Source: a virus
Strand: one strand, 5' to 3'
DNA length: 28,277 bases
IMG/VR virus record: IMGVR_UViG_3300020156_000466
Location: 1 to 28,277 of that record
Shown: positions 6,780 to 12,771 of the stretch, in pieces
Layout: every line of letters begins with the position of its first letter
How positions within the stretch are numbered: the stretch's first letter is position 1
Translations under genes and position numbers: made by a program
The notes under the pieces: generated by a model
What the model was told of the DNA's origin: nothing
Databases searched by the model: none
The model's input: the letters and a program-made list of their open reading frames with translations, nothing else

Positions 6780-7388
6780 ATGGCACGTAAGACGAAGCAG
6801 GCCCGCATGACCGTTCAGGAAGCCGCGAGCTATCTGGGCGTCGGGGATGACGTGGTCTATGCCGCCATTCACAACGGCACCTTTGCCAACATCAGCCCGA
6901 ACGGCCGCCGCTACTTCCTGATCGCGGAGTTGGTGCAGGCTTACCGGCAGCACCTCGACGAGACGGTCTCGGCTCCCGAACTGGCGGCGATGGCCGGGGT
7001 CACGCGGGCGGCGGTCAACCTCGCCATCCACAAAGGGAAGCTGTCGTCGCGCAAGGTCTTCGGGCAGCACCGCATCCCCCGCGCCGAGGCACTCGCCTGG
7101 GCGGCCCAGCCGCACACCGGCGGGCGTCCGCGCAAGATGCCCGCCGCTGCGCCCCAGGTCCGCGCCGAACGGCCTCGCCCCGTGCCGCCGCCGGAGCTCG
7201 ACGGAACCGTCACGGTCACGCAGGCTGCGGCGCTGGCTTCCGTCACCGGGACAACGGTCCGCGACGCCATCAAGCGCGGCAAGCTGCCGGCGCGCAAGGT
7301 CAAGGGGGCTTACCACATCCCCGATGCCGCCGCGCACGCCTGGGCGGCGCTGCCGCACACTGTCGGCCGTCCGCGCCGCGCGGCCTAG
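6780..7388 (+). CDS. Protein with three tandem AlpA-like HTH domains
   Basis: The 202-aa product is built of three related HTH domains: about 10-57 (MTVQEAASYLGVGDDVVYAA), 62-109 (VSAPELAAMAGVTRAAVNLA) and 143-190 (TVTVTQAAALASVTGTTVRDA). Domains 2 and 3 each end in a HIP/HRIP-AEALAWAA-type helix followed by a GRPRK or GRPRR motif (115-119 and 196-200), which resembles an AT-hook core. A Pro/Arg-rich linker (120-142) separates them. The domains resemble those of the 5531 protein closely enough to suggest duplication within the element. ATG 6780 has AAGGAA at about 7 bases. A scaffold or regulatory DNA-binding role is likely; the target is unknown. Confidence 0.65.
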   Translation: MARKTKQARMTVQEAASYLGVGDDVVYAAIHNGTFANISPNGRRYFLIAELVQAYRQHLDETVSAPELAAMAGVTRAAVNLAIHKGKLSSRKVFGQHRIPRAEALAWAAQPHTGGRPRKMPAAAPQVRAERPRPVPPPELDGTVTVTQAAALASVTGTTVRDAIKRGKLPARKVKGAYHIPDAAAHAWAALPHTVGRPRRAA

Positions 7389-7403
7389 GTGGAGGGCTGA
7401 CCG

Positions 7404-7901
7404 ATGCTCAAGGTCCAGGACTTCCGCGAGTTCACCGGCTGGCGCTGGGGCATGTCCGTCCCGTACGCCCTCCACACGCTGGCCGACCTCTGGCTGTACG
7501 ACGAGGACGACGACGCTCCGTACGCCGAGGTCAAGGCGGGCTACGTGTGGTTCGCGGATGGGGCGCGGGCGGCGCACTGGTGGGTGGAGGATGCCCGGTA
7601 TCGTCTGCTCGATGCCGCCGTCCTGTCCCACCTGTCGCCGGTGGTGCGCCGGGACGTAGTGCTGACGAGGTCCGCCGCTGACCTTGTGTACGCCGCCCTG
7701 CGCGCCGTGCCGGTGCTGCGCGCCACTATGGCGCTGGACGTCGACCCCGCGGTCCAGGGCGCCTTCGACCTCCTCGTCGGCCTGGAGGCCCTGACCGCGG
7801 ACGAGGCCGAGGAGGCGGTTCGTCGTGCAGCCGAGGACGAGCGCGCCGCCGAAGAGGCCGTTGGGGCGCTCGCCCGGATGCTCGCCGCCTTCGAAACCTA
7901 G
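7404..7901 (+). CDS. Hypothetical acidic alpha-helical protein
   Basis: I do not recognise this 165-aa protein. It is rich in Asp, Glu and Ala. The N-terminal half has aromatic residues (FTGWRWGMSVPYALHTLADLW, then YVWFADGARAAHWWVEDARY). A middle hydrophobic helix region follows, and the C-terminal 40 residues form a long acidic helix (LTADEAEEAVRRAAEDERAA) likely to be coiled coil. No membrane span or signal peptide is convincing. ATG 7404 has GGAGGG about 10 bases upstream, 15 bases after the triple-HTH gene, so both are probably co-expressed. Small acidic phage proteins sometimes mimic DNA or inhibit host factors; nothing here proves that. Confidence 0.55.
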   Translation: MLKVQDFREFTGWRWGMSVPYALHTLADLWLYDEDDDAPYAEVKAGYVWFADGARAAHWWVEDARYRLLDAAVLSHLSPVVRRDVVLTRSAADLVYAALRAVPVLRATMALDVDPAVQGAFDLLVGLEALTADEAEEAVRRAAEDERAAEEAVGALARMLAAFET

Positions 7902-7976
7902 CGGCCCACTACGCGCCGGGGTGGGGCGCTCAAGACTCCCGACATTAACAAGAGTTCCCCCTGATTGGAGATCTGC

Positions 7977-8294
7977 ATGGGACTGCCCGCGCTCTACACC
8001 GAAGCCGAAGCCGCTGCGTACCTGCGCATCACATCTGAGCGCCTTGGGCGCATCCGCCGCGCCGGTGAAATTGACTACGTTCAGGCGTCGGCTGGAAAGG
8101 TCCGCTATACCGAGCAGCACCTTGCCGACTACCTTGCTCAGCGCACCCGCAAGTGTCGGGCACGTGTCGTGAGTTCTGACGAGATCGTGTCCGAGATGTC
8201 TTTGCCGTCAAACAGCAACGCATCCAGTCATATGCAATCCGGATCGCTGGCTCTGGCCCTTAAGACGTTTGGGTCGGCAAAGCGCGTCCGGTGA
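7977..8294 (+). CDS. AlpA/excisionase-like HTH protein next to the integrase
   Basis: The 105-aa product has one winged HTH domain at about 5-57 (LYTEAEAAAYLRITSERLGRI, then basic residues and a YTEQHLADYLAQR helix). A Ser-rich, low-complexity C-terminal tail of lower G+C content follows. Position immediately upstream of the integrase makes it the best candidate for the recombination directionality factor (excisionase) of the element. ATG 7977 has GGAG seven bases upstream; a TTG at 7965 is less likely. The 75 bases before it hold no other gene. Confidence 0.65.
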   Translation: MGLPALYTEAEAAAYLRITSERLGRIRRAGEIDYVQASAGKVRYTEQHLADYLAQRTRKCRARVVSSDEIVSEMSLPSNSNASSHMQSGSLALALKTFGSAKRVR

Positions 8295-8310
8295 GAGTTA
8301 CGTATTTTTC

Positions 8311-8346
8311 TTGACGAAACGCCGAAACGTCGTGAGATCGCGATCT
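8311..8346 (+). promoter_or_regulatory. Possible integrase promoter with 12-bp palindrome
   Basis: TTGACG (8311-8316) is followed by a perfect palindrome AGATCGCGATCT (8335-8346) where a -10 box would be expected; the -10 itself is poor. GAAACG occurs twice in the spacer. The site may bind a regulator of int or the excisionase. Confidence 0.35.
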
Positions 8347-8421
8347 GCGGTTGCACGACGTAGGTCGGGGGTGGTGCCCCGGTCCTGAAGAGGCAGCCGG
8401 TCGACATGAGGAGGACAGCGA

Positions 8422-9747
8422 ATGGCTGGACATCGCAAGGGGAAGGACGACCGCAAGCTGGCGGTGCACGGCGACTGGTACATCGTTGAACGGGCTGGAA
8501 AGCTGTATCGGGCAAAGTACGACCCGGTTATCAGCGACGAACGCCGGTATAGCCTCGGCACGTCCGACCTGGAGGAGGCTAAGCGTAAGCTGGCCGAACT
8601 GGTCGCAGCCGAATACCGTCCTCAGCAGGCGGCCCCGTCGGCGGTCAAGCTGGCGTCGGTGTTGGTCTACTACTGGGACGAACACGCTTCGAATATCGTT
8701 AGCGCCAAGCAGGCCAAGATCGAACTGCGCTTCTGGGCGGAGTGGTGGGGCGAGGCCACGGTCGACGAAGTCCGGCTCGACCGGCAAAAGCGGTTTGTTG
8801 AGCATCTGCGCGGCCTCGGCAAGTCCGACGGCTACATCAGCCGCATCATGGCGACCGGCCGGGCGGCCCTCAAGCACGCCTATAAGCACTCGTACATTGC
8901 GTCGGCGCCCTACGTGATGGATGTCGAGGGGGCTGAGGAGAAGCGCAGCAAGGACCCGAAGGGCCGTCCTCTGTCGGTCGAGGAGGTGGCGCGCCTGCTC
9001 GACAACATCCCGGCGGACAGCGAGCATCTATGGCGCTTCTGCGTGCTCATGCTGTGCACCATGGCGCGCCCGGACGCCGTCCTGGACCTGACCTCGGCGC
9101 AGGTCAATCGGGAGTTCGGCTATATCAACCTGCTGCCGAAGGGCCGGAAGCAGACGCGCAAGCGCCGCGGCATCGTCCCGATCTGCGACACGCTTCGTCC
9201 GTGGCTGGACAAGTGGGGCAATGGCCCGCTGCCCTACGTCGCCTATACCAAGTCCAAGGACCCCAGCGCGCCGCGCGCCCGCAGCGACGCCCCGAAGACG
9301 GTCGCGGCAAAGCCCGTGTCATCGGTCAAGGTCGGGTGGCGGGCGTTGCGGGCGCGGGTGTGGCCTGCCGACCTGTCCGGCCTGCCGGAAGCGGAGACGC
9401 CCGCCGAGGTGCGCCGCCGACGCCTGCTGACGTCAGAGGAGGGCGTCAAGGTCCAGCCGTACAGTTTCCGTCACACGCTCGGCCGGGCGCTGCGCCGCCG
9501 CCGGGTGCCGGGCGACGAGATCAGCATCATGCTCGGTCACCTCGTCGTGACGGAGAATCAGACGACCGGCATCTACAGCCCGCACGATCCTGACTACTGC
9601 TTGACCGCCAAGGCCGCCCTCGACGACTACCTGCGCGAGGTCGACAGGCACATGCGCGGTCCTCGTCGCCTTGTCCTCCAGGACGCACCGGCGCAGTTGC
9701 AGGACGGTCCGGCGCTGGCCGTGGTTGGCGGTCGCTCGGTGCCGTAG
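8422..9747 (+). CDS. Tyrosine-family site-specific integrase
   Basis: The 441-aa product is a phage-type tyrosine recombinase. An N-terminal arm-binding region (1-70) and a core-binding SAM-like domain (about 75-165) precede the catalytic domain (185-390). Visible catalytic elements are R216 (TMARPDAVLDL), a Lys-rich beta turn (GRKQTRKRRG, 241-250), the YSFRHT box with R350, where the usual first His is Tyr347, H373 (LGH) and the nucleophile Y385 (GIYSP). ATG 8422 has AGGAGG eight bases upstream. It reads toward the tRNA-Val fragment 141 bases downstream, which is its attachment site. It likely catalyses integration into and excision from tRNA-Val(GAC). The tail beyond residue 410 is basic and seems family-variable. 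Confidence 0.93.
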   Translation: MAGHRKGKDDRKLAVHGDWYIVERAGKLYRAKYDPVISDERRYSLGTSDLEEAKRKLAELVAAEYRPQQAAPSAVKLASVLVYYWDEHASNIVSAKQAKIELRFWAEWWGEATVDEVRLDRQKRFVEHLRGLGKSDGYISRIMATGRAALKHAYKHSYIASAPYVMDVEGAEEKRSKDPKGRPLSVEEVARLLDNIPADSEHLWRFCVLMLCTMARPDAVLDLTSAQVNREFGYINLLPKGRKQTRKRRGIVPICDTLRPWLDKWGNGPLPYVAYTKSKDPSAPRARSDAPKTVAAKPVSSVKVGWRALRARVWPADLSGLPEAETPAEVRRRRLLTSEEGVKVQPYSFRHTLGRALRRRRVPGDEISIMLGHLVVTENQTTGIYSPHDPDYCLTAKAALDDYLREVDRHMRGPRRLVLQDAPAQLQDGPALAVVGGRSVP

Positions 9748-9782
9748 CTATCAGAACGGTAAGTGAACAAAGGTGCCCGCAA

Positions 9783-9803
9783 CTGTCCGGAAGCTGTCCG
9801 GAA
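9783..9803. repeat. Direct repeats, possible integrase arm sites
   Basis: CTGTCCGGAA occurs twice, at 9783-9792 and 9794-9803, with an 11-base period (about one helical turn). They lie between the integrase stop and the att core, where arm-type binding sites of tyrosine integrases are commonly found. Confidence 0.4.
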
Positions 9804-9887
9804 ATCGGCGTCAAAAGCCCCCAAGTTCCACCATTGTTCTTTTCGGAAACCTAGGAAATCCGCCATTTTTTGGGTTCCCAGGATCCC

Positions 9888-9932
9888 TTGACATCGTAGG
9901 GGTCACAGGTTCAATCCCTGTCGCGCCCACCA
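9888..9932 (+). other. Attachment site: 3' part of tRNA-Val(GAC)
   Basis: The segment folds as the 3' part of a tRNA: anticodon loop TTGACAT (9888-9894, anticodon GAC), 3' anticodon strand CGTAG, 5-base variable loop GGGTC, T arm ACAGG/TTCAATC/CCTGT, 3' acceptor strand CGCGCCC, A73 and encoded CCA (9930-9932). The sequence upstream of 9888 does not pair as a tRNA 5' part, so the gene is not complete. Similarity to the E. coli tRNA-Val(GAC) anticodon arm supports the identity. Integration with crossover at the anticodon loop leaves exactly this remnant. Confidence 0.85.
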
Positions 9933-9933
9933 T

Positions 9934-9967
9934 GAAGGCCAGCAACCTCAACGGGTTGCTGGCCTTC
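9934..9967 (+). terminator. Host tRNA transcription terminator hairpin
   Basis: A perfect 14-bp stem GAAGGCCAGCAACC (9934-9947) and its complement (9954-9967) with loop TCAACG starts one base after the tRNA CCA end. There is no long U-run. It is probably the original terminator of the host tRNA gene, and marks where host-side sequence resumes. From here to about 10100 I see no gene. Confidence 0.7.
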
Positions 9968-10100
9968 GCCCGTTCTGGGGCTTGGCCATCCGCCTTGGGG
10001 CCGCGGCCGGCCGGCACGACCGGCAAGGCGCGGGCGTTGCCGCCTTCCGGCGCCAGATCCTTCAGCGCTGCCTTGTGGGTGGACCGTGCACGCCGTGAAC

Positions 10101-10129
10101 GCACGAATCCATATATGGTATATTCGTGC
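10101..10129. promoter_or_regulatory. Operator palindrome at the tail-locus repressor promoter
   Basis: Perfect 8-base arms GCACGAAT (10101-10108) and ATTCGTGC (10122-10129) surround a second palindrome CCATATATGG (10109-10118). TATATT (10119-10124) can serve as -10 box with a weak GTGAAC -35 (10095-10100). The half site GTATATTCGTG (10118-10128) recurs at 11280-11290. Autoregulation by the repressor gene starting at 10174 is likely. Confidence 0.55.
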
Positions 10130-10173
10130 CCGGTCGGACGGTCGACCCGTCGCGTGAGGAAGGAGACGTGGCA

Positions 10174-10788
10174 ATGGCCGCTGCCGTGGAGAGCGAAGGC
10201 GCCCGCACCATAGGGTCCTGGCTTCGTGCATGGCGAAAGGCCGCGGGCCTGAGGCAGGAGGACTTGGCGGCCGAGATCGATGTCAAGCAGGCCAGCATCT
10301 CGCGCTGGGAAAAGGACGTCGTCCAGCCGAACGTCGAGGACTTGAACAGGCTGTACGCGCTGTTCAAGGGCAAAGGACTGAGCATCGCTCCGCCGCCGGT
10401 GGTGAACGGGGCGGACAGGGAGGAAGCGCCTCTGCTGGGGGCGATCCGGCAAGGCGGCTTCGTCCGCCGCGGAGCCGCGGATCAGGAGCGCGTCGCGGCC
10501 CGACCGGCCCCGGACGACCGGCCGCTGGTGGCCTATCGCATAGACACCGACGCGCTGGCGCCGTTCGGCAACGGCTGGCTGGTGCTGGCGCACGACCACA
10601 AGGCCGGATCCAACCCGGCGGAGTGCCGTGACAAGCTGTGCGTCGCCGCCGACGAACGGCATGGCACCGTGCTCGGCTGGCTGCGCGCCGTGCGCGGCGG
10701 CTATGTGCTGGAGCGCATCAACGCGTCCACCATTCCCCTCGATTCCCTGCTGTGGGTGGAGAAGGTGGTGGAGATCAGGCCGACGTAG
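10174..10788 (+). CDS. XRE-family repressor with LexA-like C-terminal domain lacking the catalytic Ser
   Basis: The 204-aa product has a classical XRE helix-turn-helix at about 12-66 (LRAWRKAAGLRQEDLAAEI, SISRWEKDVVQP) and a C-terminal LexA/S24-like domain (about 85-204). Its role would be to hold the tail locus silent, like PrtR of pyocin loci. In cleavable relatives an Ala-Gly dipeptide lies in a motif like PLxGxVxAG; here it reads PLLGAIRQGG, giving Gln93-Gly94. The Ser-containing D-S-M-x-P motif reads TDALAP (125-130), placing Ala127 at the Ser site. These changes suggest it cannot self-cleave. ATG 10174 has AAGGAG eight bases upstream; upstream GTG codons are poorer starts. The alignment is by eye. 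Confidence 0.75.
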   Translation: MAAAVESEGARTIGSWLRAWRKAAGLRQEDLAAEIDVKQASISRWEKDVVQPNVEDLNRLYALFKGKGLSIAPPPVVNGADREEAPLLGAIRQGGFVRRGAADQERVAARPAPDDRPLVAYRIDTDALAPFGNGWLVLAHDHKAGSNPAECRDKLCVAADERHGTVLGWLRAVRGGYVLERINASTIPLDSLLWVEKVVEIRPT

Positions 10789-11021
10789 CCGGCCGAGCCA
10801 GCACCGGGAGCCGGAAGGTCCGCCGGCTCGAGCCCCTCCGCCGCGAACCGCTCCAGCGCCGCGGGCATGCCGCACCAGCGCGCGTGCCGCACATGATCCC
10901 GGCTCGGGCCGGAGCCATGGCAACACAGGCACCGGACGATCCGCCCGCCGCGCGGGTCCGGGTCGTCGCCTTCCCGCATCCACCCGCCGTTCCTCGCCAG
11001 ACTGTCAAAACAACGCTGCAT
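10701..11021 (-). CDS. Possible small zinc-binding protein, opposite strand
   Basis: A 106-aa frame whose middle reads CLCCHGSGPSRDHVRHARWC, a Cys/His spacing that could bind one zinc ion. The surrounding segment (GRIVR before, GMPAALERFAAEG after) looks protein-like. The last 30 residues lie antisense to the repressor gene and are probably not constrained. The ribosome site is weak (GAGG about 11 bases before ATG 11021), and a second ATG at 10979 is possible. If not a gene, the stretch 10789-11241 holds nothing else that I can identify. Confidence 0.35.
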   Translation of the reverse strand: MQRCFDSLARNGGWMREGDDPDPRGGRIVRCLCCHGSGPSRDHVRHARWCGMPAALERFAAEGLEPADLPAPGAGSAGYVGLISTTFSTHSRESRGMVDALMRSST

Positions 11022-11241
11022 GGCAACTCGCCTCGCGGTTCGGGGGTGCTGTCGCGGCTTTTATTCTCTTAATAGGACTATGAGCCTGACGAGAGGGCCT
11101 GTCAAGGCGCGGGTGCCAAGTCCCGCTCAACCATCGTTCGCCGTGCGCGCAGGGTGACAGTCGCAATCGGAAGGAAGGCAAGCCGCAATCCCGGCGATGG
11201 ATTCAATACGTGTAGTGGATTCGCCCGGCGGCGTTCTGGCG

Positions 11242-11290
11242 TTGACCCACGGCAAGCGCGGACACTATATACGGTGAAAGTATATTTGTG
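11242..11290 (+). promoter_or_regulatory. Promoter and operator of the 11317 gene
   Basis: TTGACC (11242-11247), an 18-base spacer and TATATA (11266-11271) form a good promoter. A palindrome ATATAC-N7-GTATAT (about 11267-11285) covers the -10 box and the start region, and its right part extends to GTATATTTGTG (11280-11290), which matches the operator half site at 10118-10128 at 10 of 11 positions. Repression by the 10174 protein is the simplest reading. Confidence 0.55.
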
Positions 11291-11316
11291 TACGTGCCAG
11301 CGATGGAGATACGATC

Positions 11317-11985
11317 GTGGCGAAGGGAACCAAGGACAGGAGAGACCGGCGTGTCGGCCCCGGGCGGCCCTTCACGCCGGGCCAGGACGTGCCGGTCACG
11401 AGGGATCAGGCGCTGCAAACCGCCACGCCGGAGCGTCTGGGCCACTCCGCCCATGTGGTGGAGGCGCGCGACGCCACGGACGGCGGTGCGCCGCCATCCC
11501 TTGGCGTCCGGGTGCTGGACGCGTGCCCGCTGGACGCCTACCGGCGGCGCGGCGTGCTCGATTCGCGTCAGCACGATGCAGGGGCGTGGCTGGCGCGGTG
11601 TTTCCGCAAGGCCGTGCATCAGCCGTCCATGACGACGTGCTATGGCGAGCGCCTGGGCGGCGGCGGCGGCGCCGATCCGATGCTGGATGGCCGGAACACG
11701 CTGTGGCGCGTCCTTCTGGCCAGCGGATTGGCCACGAAGGCGGCCAAGGGAACTGCCGCCGGTGGTGGCGACGCCTTGCGGGACTCCGGCGCCGGCATGG
11801 CGCTCACGCCCACGGGGGTGGTGGCCATCAACGTGTGCGGCATGGAGGAATGGGCCGGCGGCACCCGCAACCTTGCAAAGTTGCGCGCCGCCCTGGACGC
11901 GCTGGCCGATCACCTGCGGATCGGCCAGGGAGCAGGCGCTATCCCACGGAGCCAGGGCCGGGGCGCTGGTGCAGATTGTCGATAA
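11317..11985 (+). CDS. Unknown protein, candidate activator or antiterminator of the tail operon
   Basis: The 222-aa product starts at GTG 11317 with GGAG eight bases upstream. It has a basic N-terminus (KGTKDRRDRRVGPGRPF, with a GRP motif), then a segment HDAGAWLARCFRKAVHQPSM, a Gly-rich stretch, and a helical C-terminal region (GMEEWAGGTRNLAKLRAALDALADHL, about 175-200). The last part faintly resembles the DUF6456 family of alphaproteobacterial proteins; I cannot confirm this. It sits between the repressor and the tail genes, its promoter carries the shared operator motif, and a terminator follows it. By analogy with PrtN in pyocin loci it may switch the tail operon on. This role rests on position only. 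Confidence 0.55.
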   Translation: MAKGTKDRRDRRVGPGRPFTPGQDVPVTRDQALQTATPERLGHSAHVVEARDATDGGAPPSLGVRVLDACPLDAYRRRGVLDSRQHDAGAWLARCFRKAVHQPSMTTCYGERLGGGGGADPMLDGRNTLWRVLLASGLATKAAKGTAAGGGDALRDSGAGMALTPTGVVAINVCGMEEWAGGTRNLAKLRAALDALADHLRIGQGAGAIPRSQGRGAGADCR

Positions 11986-12033
11986 GAATGTATTCGTATT
12001 TTGATTGACACATAGGCATGTTTTCCGGTAGCT
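11981..12033 (+). promoter_or_regulatory. Candidate promoter ahead of the tail operon
   Basis: TTGACA (12005-12010) is a perfect -35 box; the -10 at 17-18 bases (GTAGCT/TAGCTC, 12028-12034) is poor, as expected for an activator-dependent promoter. Upstream, TATTCGT (11991-11997) shares the core of the operator motif at 10118 and 11280, within a short GAATGTATTC palindrome. Transcripts would meet the terminator at 12073-12106 before reaching the first tail gene. Confidence 0.4.
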
Positions 12034-12072
12034 CTTGGATACCGTGGCGCTTCGTGTCGCAGCCGCAGCCGG

Positions 12073-12106
12073 AACCCCCGCTCTGGAACGAGAGCGGGGG
12101 TTTTTG
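12073..12106 (+). terminator. Strong intrinsic terminator or attenuator before the tail genes
   Basis: A 12-bp stem (AACCCCCGCTCT, 12073-12084, with complement 12091-12102) and loop GGAACG is followed by a T-rich run. It ends the 11317 transcript, and also lies between the promoter candidate at 12005 and the first tail gene at 12202. Confidence 0.85.
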
Positions 12107-12157
12107 TTTGGGCACCCCGCTCCCCGCGCCCGGCCGCGACGCGGCGACACCGCCACG

Positions 12158-12186
12158 CCCCGTCACACCACCCCCCGTCACACCAC
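12158..12186 (+). repeat. Tandem 15-base direct repeat in the tail-operon leader
   Basis: CCCCGTCACACCAC occurs at 12158-12171 and again at 12173-12186, just ahead of the ribosome site GAGAGGA of the first tail gene. It is GC-rich and shows no -10/-35 pattern; it may be a protein-binding or RNA element, or chance duplication. Confidence 0.5.
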
Positions 12187-12201
12187 GACGAGAGGAACGC
12201 C

Positions 12202-12771
12202 ATGCACCCCAGAACCGTCATCCGCCACGCGCTGGTGGCCCACCTGGGCCAGCCGCTGCCGGACACCGACCCGCCGTCCTACCGCACCGCCGCCGGGGAC
12301 AGGGTGTACGCCGCCCGCTCCGCGCCGGTGCCGTCGAACGGCCTGCCATGCCTCGCCGTGCACACCGGCGAGGATGTGCGGGACGCCAGCGCCCCGGCGA
12401 ACGCGGATGGCCCGGAACGGCGCCTGCTCACCATCGTGGTGGAGGGCTCGGCCCCCGGCGCGAACGCGGACGACGCGGCGGACGCCCTGGCGCTGGAGGT
12501 GGAAAGCGCGGTGCGCGCCGACCCCACGCTGGGCGGCCTCGTCGAGGGCATCCGGCTGGAAAGGACGGCGACGGCGGCGACGGGCAGCGGCGATGGCCAG
12601 GCGGTCGTCGCCAAACTGACCTTCGGCGCCGTCTACCACGCGCACCTGCCGGCCGGGGACGGGCCGCCGCCGCCCACGCAGCTCTACGGCTCCTGGGAGC
12701 CGAACACCGGCCCGGCCCACCTGGACGACTACCAGCGGATCGAGCAGGGCCAGCTGCCGGAGGTGCGGTGA
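12202..12771 (+). CDS. Tail terminator-like (gpU-fold) minor tail protein
   Basis: The 189-aa product begins RTVIRHALVAHLG, followed by a strand segment with a conserved-looking RVYAARSAPVPSNGLPCLAVHTGED, RRLLTIVVEGSA, a long helix ADDAADALALEVESAVRADPTLGG, then IRLERT and AVVAKLTFGAVYHA. This alternation matches small tail-completion/terminator proteins of phages (lambda gpU-like fold) that cap the tail tube. The C-terminal 35 residues are an extra Pro/Tyr-rich tail. ATG 12202 has GAGAGGA upstream. The stop overlaps the gpV start by one base (TGATG), so expression is coupled. The terminator assignment is by pattern, not by a diagnostic motif. Confidence 0.55.
   Translation: MHPRTVIRHALVAHLGQPLPDTDPPSYRTAAGDRVYAARSAPVPSNGLPCLAVHTGEDVRDASAPANADGPERRLLTIVVEGSAPGANADDAADALALEVESAVRADPTLGGLVEGIRLERTATAATGSGDGQAVVAKLTFGAVYHAHLPAGDGPPPPTQLYGSWEPNTGPAHLDDYQRIEQGQLPEVR

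Larger units (their letters stand above)
1..9932. mobile_element. Right part of an integrative element or prophage inserted in a tRNA-Val gene
   Basis: The right boundary is set by a tRNA-Val 3' fragment (9888-9932) just downstream of a tyrosine integrase gene. The gene set fits an early/regulatory phage or integrative-element region: sigma factor, LexA-fold repressor, excisionase-like HTH proteins, RuvC-like resolvase and integrase. No structural, terminase, conjugation or clear cargo gene is visible. The left end is outside the window, because the leftmost genes are still element-like and no second att copy is seen. Prophage, satellite and integrative mobilizable element all remain possible. 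Confidence 0.8.

Noticed and set aside
9857-9932. A complete tRNA gene
   Set aside because: The 5' half does not pair: no matching acceptor 5' strand, D arm or 5' anticodon strand. Only the part from the anticodon loop on is tRNA.
9811-10983. Long minus-strand open frame including MVGATGIEPVTPTMS
   Set aside because: That peptide is a well-known false translation of a tRNA 3' end; the frame runs antisense through the tRNA remnant and the repressor gene and looks like a GC-rich shadow.
12018-12770. N-terminal extension of gpV in the same frame
   Set aside because: The frame passes through the terminator and out of frame over the 12202 gene; the family start is ATG 12771 and the extension is Arg/Pro/Gly-rich noise.
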